Source: Chryseobacterium sp. CY350
GTDB lineage: Bacteria > Bacteroidota > Bacteroidia > Flavobacteriales > Weeksellaceae
NCBI RefSeq assembly: GCF_027945075.1
Contig: NZ_CP116034.1
Coordinates: 2,728,001 to 2,792,000 of the forward strand
Direction: 5' to 3'
Length of the DNA stretch: 64,000 nucleotides
The notes below the pieces were generated by a model. It made no database searches, was not told the origin of the DNA, and worked only from the letters and a program-made list of their open reading frames with translations. This document shows positions 24,128-32,344 of this stretch, one piece after another. How positions within the stretch are numbered: the first letter of the stretch is position 1; each line of letters starts with the position of its first letter. The position numbers were made by a program, and so were the translations under genes.

Positions 24128-26656
24128 TTAAGAAGATTTCTCAGCAGACTTTTTCGTCTTCTGAGTTTTTCCTTCTAATCCGTCTTTAGCTTCATTTAAA
24201 TCTAAAGTTACTGTCTCTCCTTCAGTTAATTGCTTGTTCACCAACATTTCTGCTAATAGATCTTCAATATACTTCTGAATAGCTCTCTTCAATGGTCTTG
24301 CACCAAAATCTTTGTCCCAACCTTTTTCTGAGATGAAATCTTTAGCTTCTGTAGTTAAATCTACTTTATACCCTAATTTTTCAAGTCTTGAATATAGTTT
24401 ACCTAATTCGATATCGATAATTTTAGAAATATCTGTTCTTTCAAGTGAGTTGAAGATAACGATGTCATCAATTCTATTTAAGAATTCCGGAGCAAATGCT
24501 TTTTTAAGTGCATTTTCAATCGTACTTCTTGTTCTTGAATCTGAATTAGATTTTTTCGCGTTAGTTCCAAATCCTACACCGTCTCCGAAGTCTTTAATAT
24601 CTCTGGTTCCGATGTTTGAAGTTAGAATGATAATTGTATTTCTAAAATCAATTTTTCTACCTAAACTGTCTGTTACGTGACCTTCGTCTAAGATTTGCAA
24701 CAAAATATTGAATACATCAGGATGCGCTTTTTCAATCTCATCCAAAAGAACGACCGCATAAGGTTTTCTTCTTACCGCTTCAGTTAATTGACCACCTTCT
24801 TCGTATCCAACGTATCCCGGAGGCGCACCAACCAATCTGGAAACAGCAAATTTCTCCATGTATTCACTCATGTCAATTCTGATCAATGCTTCATCAGAAT
24901 CGAAAAGCTCTCTAGCCATTACCTTTGCCAGTTCGGTTTTACCAACACCCGTTGTTCCCAAGAAAATGAATGTTCCAATCGGTCTGTTCGGATCTTTCAA
25001 TCCTGCTCTGTTTCTTTGGATCGCTTTTACGACCTTTTTCACAGCATCTTCCTGACCGATTACTTTTCCGTTTAGATTGGTATCCATTCCTGCAAGTTTA
25101 TCCAGTTCATTCTTTCCAACTTTCGTTACAGGAACGCCGCTCATCATCGATACTACTTCAGCAACACTTTCTTCAGATACAGTTTCCTTCTTCTCTTTTA
25201 CATCCTTATCCCATTGATCCTGAGCAGAATTTAATTCCATCTGCAAACGCTCTTCCTCATCCTTCAATTTTCTTGCTTCCAGATAATCCTGAGCTTTTAC
25301 AGCTTTTTGTTTCAAGTCTTTGATGTCTTCAATTTTCTTTTCAAAATCAATGATTTCGGTAGGAACTTTCATGTTTTTAATATAAACACGAGATCCTGCT
25401 TCATCCATTGCATCAATTGCTTTGTCTGGTAAAAAACGGTCTGTAATATATCTTGAAGTTAAATTAACGCAAGCTAAAATTGCTTCGTCAGTATAAACAA
25501 CATTGTGGTGTTCTTCATATTTGTCTTTTATTTGATTCAAAATCTGAATCGTTTCGTCAATAGAAGTCGGCTCCACCATTACTTTCTGGAAACGTCTTTC
25601 TAAAGCACCGTCTTTTTCGATGTATTGACGATATTCGTCTAAAGTTGTAGCACCAATACATTGAATTTCCCCTCTTGCCAAAGCTGGTTTGAACATATTG
25701 GAAGCATCTAAACTTCCTGTAGAACTACCGGCGCCAACAATTGTGTGAAGCTCATCGATGAATAAAATTACGTCACGGTTTTTTTCAAGTTCCGTCATAA
25801 TCGCCTTCATTCTTTCCTCAAACTGACCACGGTATTTTGTTCCGGCAACCAAACTTGCTAAATCTAAAGTAATTACTCTTTTACCAAATAGAACTCTAGA
25901 AACTTTCTTCTGTTGAATTCTTAAAGCAAGACCTTCGGCGATGGCAGATTTACCAACTCCAGGCTCACCGATCAGCAAAGGATTGTTTTTCTTTCTTCTT
26001 GATAAGATCTGAGAAACTCTTTCAATCTCTTTCTCACGACCGATCACAGGATCTAATTTCCCGTCTCTTGCCAAAGAAGTTAAATCTCTACCAAAGTTAT
26101 CCAAAGTTGGAGTTTTACTTTTTGCAGAACCCAAATTTCCTGTAGGCTTTCTCATCTGCTCAAATTCTTCTCTGTCGTCGTCATCGTCGTAAGCCGAATT
26201 TTGTGGTGCCTGACCCGAGTTTTTAAGCATTGTCTGATATTCTCTTGAAACTCCTTCATAATCAATGTCATAAGCTCCTAAAATATTTGAAGTAGGATCC
26301 TCATATTTGTATAAAATGCCCAAAAGCAAGTGAACAGTATTGATCTCGTTGCTCTTATATTGTCTGCATTCTAATTCCGCACGTTTAATGGAATGATCTG
26401 CCATCTTAGTGAAAGAAATATTGGTAACCTCCTCAGAAATAGGATTAAGACTTGCTGTATTTAAAGTTTCAATTTTTCTTCTGATTTGTGTTAAATCGGC
26501 ATTCAGCCCCTGAAGGATTTCTTTTGCAGAGTTTTCTGTTTTTATAATACCTAAAAGTAGATGTTCTGTATTAAGAAATTCACTTTTCAGCCGCTTAGCT
26601 TCATTTTTGCTTTGTTTGAACACTTGGCTCAAACCTTGTGAAAACTTATAATCCAT
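24128..26656 (-). CDS. clpC: ATP-dependent Clp protease ATP-binding subunit ClpC
   Basis: ClpC unfolds proteins and feeds them to ClpP. With the start at the ATG at 26656 ('MDYKFSQGLSQVF') the protein has 842 residues. Domains in order: a double Clp N-domain (about 1-145), AAA+ module 1 with Walker A 'GEPGVGKSA' and Walker B 'ILFIDELHT', a UVR-like middle region ('AQDYLEARKLKDEEERLQ'), AAA+ module 2 with 'GTTGVGKTELAK' and 'VVLLDEIEKAH', and the D2-small domain with 'FAPEFLNRIDDIVIF'. An Asp-rich linker sits at about residues 157-167. The middle UVR motif and the order separate ClpC from ClpB and ClpA. No McsA/McsB genes lie nearby. Confidence 0.96.
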   Translation of the reverse strand: MDYKFSQGLSQVFKQSKNEAKRLKSEFLNTEHLLLGIIKTENSAKEILQGLNADLTQIRRKIETLNTASLNPISEEVTNISFTKMADHSIKRAELECRQYKSNEINTVHLLLGILYKYEDPTSNILGAYDIDYEGVSREYQTMLKNSGQAPQNSAYDDDDDREEFEQMRKPTGNLGSAKSKTPTLDNFGRDLTSLARDGKLDPVIGREKEIERVSQILSRRKKNNPLLIGEPGVGKSAIAEGLALRIQQKKVSRVLFGKRVITLDLASLVAGTKYRGQFEERMKAIMTELEKNRDVILFIDELHTIVGAGSSTGSLDASNMFKPALARGEIQCIGATTLDEYRQYIEKDGALERRFQKVMVEPTSIDETIQILNQIKDKYEEHHNVVYTDEAILACVNLTSRYITDRFLPDKAIDAMDEAGSRVYIKNMKVPTEIIDFEKKIEDIKDLKQKAVKAQDYLEARKLKDEEERLQMELNSAQDQWDKDVKEKKETVSEESVAEVVSMMSGVPVTKVGKNELDKLAGMDTNLNGKVIGQEDAVKKVVKAIQRNRAGLKDPNRPIGTFIFLGTTGVGKTELAKVMARELFDSDEALIRIDMSEYMEKFAVSRLVGAPPGYVGYEEGGQLTEAVRRKPYAVVLLDEIEKAHPDVFNILLQILDEGHVTDSLGRKIDFRNTIIILTSNIGTRDIKDFGDGVGFGTNAKKSNSDSRTRSTIENALKKAFAPEFLNRIDDIVIFNSLERTDISKIIDIELGKLYSRLEKLGYKVDLTTEAKDFISEKGWDKDFGARPLKRAIQKYIEDLLAEMLVNKQLTEGETVTLDLNEAKDGLEGKTQKTKKSAEKSS

Positions 26657-26786
26657 AATATTGTATCTCAAATTGGAATAACGACAACATTTATCGTTTA
26701 TTCTATATCTAAATTACAAATATTTTACCAAAAACCAATTAATGACTTTATGGCAGAAAAAAGTTTTTTATCTTATTGAAAATGAC

Positions 26787-26794
26787 TAAGTTTG
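26787..26794 (+). promoter_or_regulatory. Candidate -7 element before the small membrane protein at 26814
   Basis: TAAGTTTG matches TAnnTTTG and ends 19 bases before the ATG at 26814. Confidence 0.4.
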
Positions 26795-26813
26795 TGATCC
26801 TCAAATTATTCTC

Positions 26814-27038
26814 ATGAGTCCCGAGATTGCATCTTATATCGGTTATGCCGCTTCATTATTCATTGTTTTAAGTTTTGTTCTTAAAGATTTAAGAAAAATA
26901 AGAATTGTCAACATGGTAGGTTGTATTTGCTTTGTTGTATATGGCTTTTTCAGCGGAATGTTGTGGCCGGTTATTATTCCGAACGCGATCATCTGTTTTG
27001 TGCAGATCTATCATTTACTGACTGAAAAGAAAAAGTAA
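26814..27038 (+). CDS. Small YgjV-like inner membrane protein
   Basis: A 74-residue protein with three hydrophobic helices: 'IGYAASLFIVLSFVL', 'IVNMVGCICFVVYGFF' and 'WPVIIPNAIICFVQIYHLL'. The pattern resembles the YgjV family of small inner membrane proteins, whose role is unknown. The ATG follows a promoter box by 19 bases. It overlaps the glycosyltransferase gene by one base (TAATG), which implies translational coupling. Confidence 0.75.
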   Translation: MSPEIASYIGYAASLFIVLSFVLKDLRKIRIVNMVGCICFVVYGFFSGMLWPVIIPNAIICFVQIYHLLTEKKK

Positions 27039-28135
27039 TGAGACGCAAGAAAGTTCTTACCTCTGCATTCAGCAACCTCTACACCGATCAGAGAATTGAG
27101 AAAGTCTGCAAAACTCTACATGAGAATGGGTACGAAATAGAGTTGATCGGCAATAATTGGGGTGGCGAAGAACAGATGACCCGTCCTTATCGGTTTTCAA
27201 GGATAAAACTTGCTTCCAAAACTTTAAAGACAGCTTATTTTGAGTTCAACTGGAAATTATATCGCGAGTTGAGAAAAAAAGCTGACGAAAATACCATTCT
27301 TCACGCAAATGATCTCGATGCATTACTGCCAAATTATCTTGTTTCTAAAAAATTGAATATTCCTCTTGTATTCGACAGCCATGAAATTTTTTCTGAAATG
27401 CCTGCTGTTCAAGGGAAAATGTCACAGAATTTGTGGCGATATCTCCAAAATAAAATCATTCCCAATCTGAAATTTATGATCACCGCAAGTGGAAGTTACG
27501 CAAAATGGTTTCAGAATAAATATGGAATTGATGCTGTTGTAATTCAGAATGCTCCGAGAAAAATTCGTTTTTTAAATGAAATTCCAGTTAATGATCCGAA
27601 AATACTTTTGTATCAGGGAGCGCTTAATCCATATCGCGGGATTGAAAAAGCCATTTTGGCTATGCATCATCTTGAAAATGTTGTTTTTAAAATCGCAGGA
27701 GACGGGCCGAGGAAAAAAGAATTTCAAAATTTAGTTTTGAATGAAAATCTTCAGAATAAAGTTGAGTTTTTAGGCAAATTGCTCCCGGAAGATTTAAGAA
27801 AAATCACTTTAACAGCCGATGTCGGCATGAGTATCGAAGAAAATGCCGGTGAAAGCTATGAATTTTCGCTTCCTAATAAAGTTTTGGACTGTATTCAGGC
27901 AAGAGTTCCTTTAATTTTATCTCCTCTTCCTGAAATGATGAGTATTAAAAATCAATTTGATATTGGGGAAATTATTGAAAATCATCAACCTGAAAATATT
28001 GCTAATTCAATTAATTTAGTTTTAAATAATGGCAGAAAAAATTATCAATCTGAATTAGAAAGAGCTTCAAGTTTTCTCTGCTGGGAAAATGAAGAAGTAA
28101 AATTACTGAAGGTTTTTGAAAAAGCATCAACTTGA
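27038..28135 (+). CDS. Glycosyltransferase, GT-B fold (GT4-like)
   Basis: The 365-residue protein has a Rossmann-like N-terminal half ('ILHANDLDALLPNYLVSKKL', 'LVFDSHEIFSEMP') and a C-terminal nucleotide-sugar domain: 'ILLYQGALNPYRGIEKAILAM', 'FKIAGDGPRKKEFQNL', and an 'SYEFSLPNKVLDCIQARVPL' segment with the donor-binding Glu. This is typical of GT4-family transferases that build cell-surface glycans. Donor and acceptor are unknown. It is coupled to the upstream small membrane gene. No full polysaccharide cluster surrounds it, though two further glycosyltransferase genes follow at 28828-30682. Confidence 0.87.
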   Translation: MRRKKVLTSAFSNLYTDQRIEKVCKTLHENGYEIELIGNNWGGEEQMTRPYRFSRIKLASKTLKTAYFEFNWKLYRELRKKADENTILHANDLDALLPNYLVSKKLNIPLVFDSHEIFSEMPAVQGKMSQNLWRYLQNKIIPNLKFMITASGSYAKWFQNKYGIDAVVIQNAPRKIRFLNEIPVNDPKILLYQGALNPYRGIEKAILAMHHLENVVFKIAGDGPRKKEFQNLVLNENLQNKVEFLGKLLPEDLRKITLTADVGMSIEENAGESYEFSLPNKVLDCIQARVPLILSPLPEMMSIKNQFDIGEIIENHQPENIANSINLVLNNGRKNYQSELERASSFLCWENEEVKLLKVFEKAST

Positions 28136-28379
28136 TTTTAACCATTAAGAGATTTAAAAGGTTAAGTATTATTAAGGATAGCTTTGCTTTAAGTTTTTGC
28201 AGCTAAATCCAAAAAAAGCTTGGAAACTTGTATTTCTAAAGTAAGCGAAGCGGCTTTGTTTAACTTGAAATATTTTCAAAACTTTCAAAAATCTTTGTCT
28301 TTCCTTGTGTAAAAACACTTAAATAACGAATAATGGTTTTTCTGATTTAATCTGTTTAAATTATCTTTTTAAATTTGGT

Positions 28380-28387
28380 TATCTTTG
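28380..28387 (+). promoter_or_regulatory. Candidate -7 element for the sufE-like gene
   Basis: TATCTTTG matches TAnnTTTG and ends 18 bases before the ATG at 28406. It lies after a 240-base AT-rich gap in which I see no gene. It also rules out an alternative start at 28385, inside the box. Confidence 0.5.
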
Positions 28388-28405
28388 CATAAAGAAAGTA
28401 TAGAA

Positions 28406-28825
28406 ATGACGATTAAAGAAAATCAGCAGGAAATAATTGACGAATTTGCCTTTCTTGAAGACTGGGAACAAAAATATGAGTATATCATAGATTTGGGCAA
28501 AGAACTTAAAGGTCTTCCGGATGACAAAAAAACGGATGACAATCTGATAAAAGGTTGCCAGAGTAAAGTGTGGATTGATGCTGAGTTTAAAGATGGAAAA
28601 CTTTTTTTCAACGCCGATTCTGACGGAATTCTTCCGAAAGGGATTGTTTCTTTGCTTGTTAGTATTTACAGCGGCCATTCTACTCAGGAAATTCTGGATT
28701 CCGATTTTGAATTTATTTCAGAAATCGGGTTGCAGGAATTTTTATCACCATCCAGAGCCAACGGTCTGATGGCGATGACGAAGCAAATCAAGTTCTATGC
28801 GGTTGCTTATCAGCTGAAATCATAA
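28406..28825 (+). CDS. sufE: SufE-like Fe-S cluster assembly sulfur acceptor
   Basis: SufE takes persulfide sulfur from the cysteine desulfurase SufS and passes it to the Suf scaffold. The 139-residue protein has the family core: 'EQKYEYIIDLGKELKGLPDD', the catalytic Cys51 in 'LIKGCQSKVWI', and 'FNADSDGILPKGIVSLLVSIYSG', ending 'LSPSRANGLMAMTKQIKFYA'. The length is normal for SufE. The rest of the suf operon is not adjacent. The gene is followed after 2 bases by a GTG-started glycosyltransferase gene, so the two may share a transcript. Confidence 0.93.
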   Translation: MTIKENQQEIIDEFAFLEDWEQKYEYIIDLGKELKGLPDDKKTDDNLIKGCQSKVWIDAEFKDGKLFFNADSDGILPKGIVSLLVSIYSGHSTQEILDSDFEFISEIGLQEFLSPSRANGLMAMTKQIKFYAVAYQLKS

Positions 28826-28827
28826 AA

Positions 28828-29793
28828 GTGATCAGAGTTTTAGCATATCGTTTTTCCGCCTTTGGAGATGTCGCAATGACAGTGCCTGTATTTCGTGAGA
28901 TTCTGGAGCAAAATCCGGAGCTTGAAATTGTAATGGTAACAAGGAAAAATTTTAAAGATCTGTTTGCTGATCTTCCTAGGATGATTTTCAAAGGAATTGA
29001 CCTTGATGACTATAAAGGTTTTTTGGGTCTTAGAAAATTGGCAAAAGAACTTATTGATGAATTTCAGCCAACTTATATTGCTGATCTTCACGATGTTATC
29101 CGTACAAAAATTTTAGATAAGATTTACGTAAGAAAAGGTCTCAAGGTTTTCAAAATTGACAAGGGCAAAGAAGAAAAAGAAGATCTTACGGATGTCTGGA
29201 ATTTAGATAAAATGCAGCTCAAAAAAACTGTAGAAAGATATGCTGATGTTTTTCGTGAAATGGGTTTTACAGTTGAGCTTTCGCATAAACTTAGGTCAAT
29301 CTGTCATGAAAAATCCGGAATTGGGTTTGCTCCGTTTGCACAGCATAAAGGGAAAATGCTTCCTCTGGAAAAATCATATGAACTTGTAAAAATCTTAGCA
29401 AAAAACCACACTATTTACTTTTTCGGCGGAGGCAAGAACGAAACGGAAACTCTGGTAAACTGGGAAAAACAAATCCCAAACACCAAAAGTTTAGCCGGAA
29501 AACTAAACCTTTCAGAGGAGCTTCAGAAGATTTCTCAGCTTGAAGTAATGATTTCGATGGATTCAGCTAATATGCATCTTGCCAGTATCGTAGGGACAAG
29601 ATGTGTTTCAATTTGGGGCTCTACTCATCCGTTCGCAGGCTTTTTAGGCTTCGGGCAAAGTGAAGATGATGTAGTTCAGATCAATGACCTTACGTGTAGA
29701 CCTTGCTCGGTATTTGGCGATAAAGAATGCTACCGAGGAGATTGGGCTTGCCTTGAGGAAATCAATGTTCAGAAAATCATCTACAAAATTTAA
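28828..29793 (+). CDS. Glycosyltransferase family 9 (heptosyltransferase-like)
   Basis: GTG start two bases after the SufE stop; it gives the expected N-terminus 'MIRVLAYRFSAFGDVAMTVP', which carries the GDV...P loop of GT9 enzymes. The 321-residue protein also has 'GIGFAPFAQHKGKMLPLEKS', 'IYFFGGGKNETE', 'MISMDSANMHLASIVGTRCVSIWGST' with the donor-binding region, and a Cys-rich end 'CRPCSVFGDKECYRG'. GT9 members add heptose or a related sugar to the LPS core. The exact donor is unknown. It overlaps no gene, but the next glycosyltransferase starts 4 bases after its stop. Confidence 0.9.
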   Translation: MIRVLAYRFSAFGDVAMTVPVFREILEQNPELEIVMVTRKNFKDLFADLPRMIFKGIDLDDYKGFLGLRKLAKELIDEFQPTYIADLHDVIRTKILDKIYVRKGLKVFKIDKGKEEKEDLTDVWNLDKMQLKKTVERYADVFREMGFTVELSHKLRSICHEKSGIGFAPFAQHKGKMLPLEKSYELVKILAKNHTIYFFGGGKNETETLVNWEKQIPNTKSLAGKLNLSEELQKISQLEVMISMDSANMHLASIVGTRCVSIWGSTHPFAGFLGFGQSEDDVVQINDLTCRPCSVFGDKECYRGDWACLEEINVQKIIYKI

Positions 29794-29797
29794 TTGT

Positions 29798-30682
29798 ATG
29801 AGGCTTTCTGTCTGTATTCCGGTTTTTAATTTTGATGTTCGGGAGCTCGTCTACGATCTCAAAAAAGAAATCGAAAGCAAGGATATAGATGCTGAGATCA
29901 TTTTGATTGACGACGCTTCTGAAGATCAATTTAAGACCATTAACACAGAACTTATAAACAACGTCAGCGATTTCATTTTTCTCAAAAAAAACATCGGAAG
30001 ATCTAAAATAAGGAACATGTTTTTGCAATTTGCAAGAGGCGATTATTTCCTTTTTCTGGATTGTGATGTAAAGATTGATGAGCATAATTTTCTTAGTATT
30101 TATTTAAATGAAATTGAAGAAAATAGTAGAGTAGAGGTAATCTATGGAAACTTTAAAATATCTCCTCTATTTTCGGATACACTGCGGAACAGATACTCTG
30201 TGGAACGGGAAATTTTTGCAGGAAACAGAACTGCAGATTTTTCAGTATTCAAAACAGTCAATTTTGTAATTAAAGCGGATGTTTTCGGGAGATTTTTATT
30301 CGAAGAAGAACTGGTCGATTACGGTTATGAAGATTATGTTTTTGCCAAAAAAATGGAGCTTAGTAAAGTGAACTTTTGTGCTATAAACAATCCTGTCATT
30401 CATATTGATGATACCTCAAATATTGTTTTTCTAAGAAAAACAGATACAGCGATCAATTCTTTACTTCATCTGTACCGAAGACGTGAAAACTATCAGTACA
30501 TAAAAGATATTAAAGTTTTTATGGTTGCGAAAAGACTGAAAAAATTAGGATTAAGTAAGGCCTTTGTTTTCCTGTATAATTTATTTGAAAGAAGAATTGT
30601 TGAAAATCTTCTTTCAGAACACCCAAATCTTAGAAACTTAGATTTGTACAAGCTAGGTTTACTACTTAAAAGAATGCATTAA
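29798..30682 (+). CDS. Glycosyltransferase family 2
   Basis: The start at 29798 gives 294 residues beginning 'MRLSVCIPVFNFDVRELV', the usual GT2 opening. An upstream in-frame start would overlap the previous gene by more than 100 bases. The GT-A fold motifs are visible: 'EIILIDDASED' (first Asp pair), 'NIGRSKIRNMF', the DxD-like 'FLFLDCDVKIDEH', and a late 'VDYGYEDYVFAKKM' with the catalytic-base ED. Probably it makes a surface glycan together with the neighbouring GT9 and GT4 enzymes. The predicted C-terminal helix is amphipathic. It ends 38 bases before the tRNA region. Confidence 0.9.
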   Translation: MRLSVCIPVFNFDVRELVYDLKKEIESKDIDAEIILIDDASEDQFKTINTELINNVSDFIFLKKNIGRSKIRNMFLQFARGDYFLFLDCDVKIDEHNFLSIYLNEIEENSRVEVIYGNFKISPLFSDTLRNRYSVEREIFAGNRTADFSVFKTVNFVIKADVFGRFLFEEELVDYGYEDYVFAKKMELSKVNFCAINNPVIHIDDTSNIVFLRKTDTAINSLLHLYRRRENYQYIKDIKVFMVAKRLKKLGLSKAFVFLYNLFERRIVENLLSEHPNLRNLDLYKLGLLLKRMH

Positions 30683-30748
30683 ATTGTTTAAAAGTGCATT
30701 TTTAATCTTTAATATCTTATAAATTTTAAGACTAAGAATATATAAAAT

Positions 30749-30780
30749 AAAAAACTCTCAGAATAATCTGAGAGTTTTTG
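30749..30780. terminator. Terminator downstream of the tRNA-Val genes
   Basis: AAAACTCTCAGA (30751-30762) pairs perfectly with TCTGAGAGTTTT (30767-30778). The minus strand continues with T residues and the plus strand with TTTTTG, so it can serve the tRNAs and the GT2 gene. Confidence 0.85.
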
Positions 30781-30855
30781 TGGGCCCTGAGGGATTCGAA
30801 CCCCCGACCCTCTGGGTGTAAACCAGATGCTCTGAACCAACTGAGCTAAGAGCCC
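30781..30855 (-). tRNA. tRNA-Val (anticodon TAC)
   Basis: The reverse strand folds into a full cloverleaf of 75 bases: acceptor GGGCTCT/AGGGCCC, D-arm with AGCTCAG, anticodon stem TCTGG/CCAGA enclosing TTTACAC with anticodon TAC, and T-arm GGGGG-TTCGAAT-CCCTC. The discriminator base is A and CCA is not encoded. It is identical to the copy at 30889-30963. Confidence 0.97.
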
Positions 30856-30888
30856 TGAATTTTTTTGAAAGGTTTCAGTAAACCTTTG

Positions 30889-30963
30889 TGGGCCCTGAGG
30901 GATTCGAACCCCCGACCCTCTGGGTGTAAACCAGATGCTCTGAACCAACTGAGCTAAGAGCCC
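30889..30963 (-). tRNA. tRNA-Val (anticodon TAC), upstream copy
   Basis: Identical in all 75 bases to the copy at 30781-30855. It is the first gene of the pair in the direction of transcription. The 33-base spacer holds a short hairpin (AAAGGTTT/AAACCTTT), possibly for processing of the shared precursor. Confidence 0.97.
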
Positions 30964-30989
30964 TAGACGATTTCTCGTTTTGAGTGGTG

Positions 30990-31020
30990 CAAATATACAT
31001 ACTTATTCTTTATCAGTCAA
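30990..31020 (-). promoter_or_regulatory. Promoter of the tRNA-Val pair
   Basis: On the minus strand, TTG (31018-31020) and TATATTTG (30990-30997) are separated by 20 bases, a full -33/-7 match. The -33 element lies inside the last codons of folC. Confidence 0.65.
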
Positions 31021-32247
31021 GTTTTTTTCTAAAAATTCTCCGACAACAAAATTACTTCCGCCAATAAAAACCATTTCTTCTTGCGTAGCTTCTTGTTTTG
31101 CAGAAAGATAGGCTTCTTGTACAGAATCAAAAATTTTATAAATTATTTTTGCATTAAGTAATAGATCTTCGTATTCTTCTGGGTGGCGGCCTCTGTTTAT
31201 AGACGGTTTTGCAAAATAAAACTCAGAATTTTCCGGAAGAAGAGCCATTACGTCATCAATTTTCTTGTCATTAACAAAACCTAAAACAACGTGTTTGTGT
31301 TTAGCAATTAAATTTAATTGTGAAAAAACCTGCTCCAAGCCAGCCTGATTGTGGGCCGTATCACATATCGTCAACGGATTTTGTGAAAACTCGAACCATC
31401 GGCCAATAAAGCCTGTGTTTTTGTGAACACTAGACAAACCTCTTTCTAAATCAGCATCAGAAATTTTTAGATCTAATTGTTTTAGCTCTTCAATTATCGC
31501 CAGAACAACACGAATATTCTTTTTTTGATAATTACCTTTCAGATCAGAATTTAAATCTGATATTATTGGTGTGGCGTCAACAAATTTGGTATTTTCTTTT
31601 TCCGCTTTACGTTTAATAATATTTTTGATCGCTTCATTTTCTTCGCCAGAAATAATCGGAACCTTGTTTTTAATGATTCCTGCTTTTTCGAAAGCTATTT
31701 CTTCAATAGAATTTCCTAAAATATTCTGATGATCAAGCTGCACATTTGTAATTGCAGAAACTAATGGTTTAATGATATTCGTAGAGTCTAATCTTCCACC
31801 CAAACCTACTTCAATAATTGCGAAATCGACATTTTTCTGATGGAAATATTCAAATGCCATAATTGTTGTAAATTCAAAAAAAGAAGGTAAAATATCTTCA
31901 GGAAGAGTCTTAAGCTTTTGAATAAATTGAAAAACAAATTCTTTATCACAATTTTCACCATTAATTTTTATTCTTTCAGTAAAATCAATTAAATGTGGTG
32001 AGTTAAACAAGCCAATTTTATAACCTGATTCCTGAAGAACAGAAGCCAACATATTACTCGTAGAACCTTTCCCGTTCGTTCCGCCGATATGGATGCATTT
32101 TATCTTTTCTTGAGGGTTTCCAAAAAAATCACAAAGTCTGGTAATATTTTCAAGACCGGGTTTGTAGGCTTTTTCGCCATCAATCTGATAATTCGGAGCC
32201 TGAACGAAAAGCCAGTCGACAGCTTCCTGATATTTTTGGTTTGTCAT
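31003..32247 (-). CDS. folC: Bifunctional folylpolyglutamate synthase / dihydrofolate synthase
   Basis: FolC adds glutamate to dihydropteroate and to reduced folates with ATP. The 414-residue protein of the Mur-ligase fold has the P-loop 'GGTNGKGSTSNML' at residues 56-68, 'FNSPHLIDFTERIKING', 'FAIIEVGLGGRLDSTNII' and 'TNVQLDHQNILGNSIEEIA'. The C-terminal domain has 'TICDTAHNQAG' and ends after 'FIGGSNFVVGEFL'. The length is normal. Its last codons overlap the promoter of the downstream tRNA-Val genes. Confidence 0.95.
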   Translation of the reverse strand: MTNQKYQEAVDWLFVQAPNYQIDGEKAYKPGLENITRLCDFFGNPQEKIKCIHIGGTNGKGSTSNMLASVLQESGYKIGLFNSPHLIDFTERIKINGENCDKEFVFQFIQKLKTLPEDILPSFFEFTTIMAFEYFHQKNVDFAIIEVGLGGRLDSTNIIKPLVSAITNVQLDHQNILGNSIEEIAFEKAGIIKNKVPIISGEENEAIKNIIKRKAEKENTKFVDATPIISDLNSDLKGNYQKKNIRVVLAIIEELKQLDLKISDADLERGLSSVHKNTGFIGRWFEFSQNPLTICDTAHNQAGLEQVFSQLNLIAKHKHVVLGFVNDKKIDDVMALLPENSEFYFAKPSINRGRHPEEYEDLLLNAKIIYKIFDSVQEAYLSAKQEATQEEMVFIGGSNFVVGEFLEKNLTDKE

Positions 32248-32344
32248 AATGCAAAATTCTCAAAACTTTTAATAAAATGAAACAATATTTTTTTGAAATT
32301 GTAACTTTTTTGAAATTACTTCGTCTAATGGAGAAAAAGATACA

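Noticed and set aside
24312..25323. Several plus-strand frames antisense to clpC
   Set aside because: They are shadows of clpC codon bias; none has a start context, signal or family match.
30709..30948. A 79-codon open frame antisense across the two tRNA-Val genes, with an internal repeat
   Set aside because: It is a translation of the tRNA sequences themselves and their duplicate; the repeat is the tRNA repeat, not a protein.
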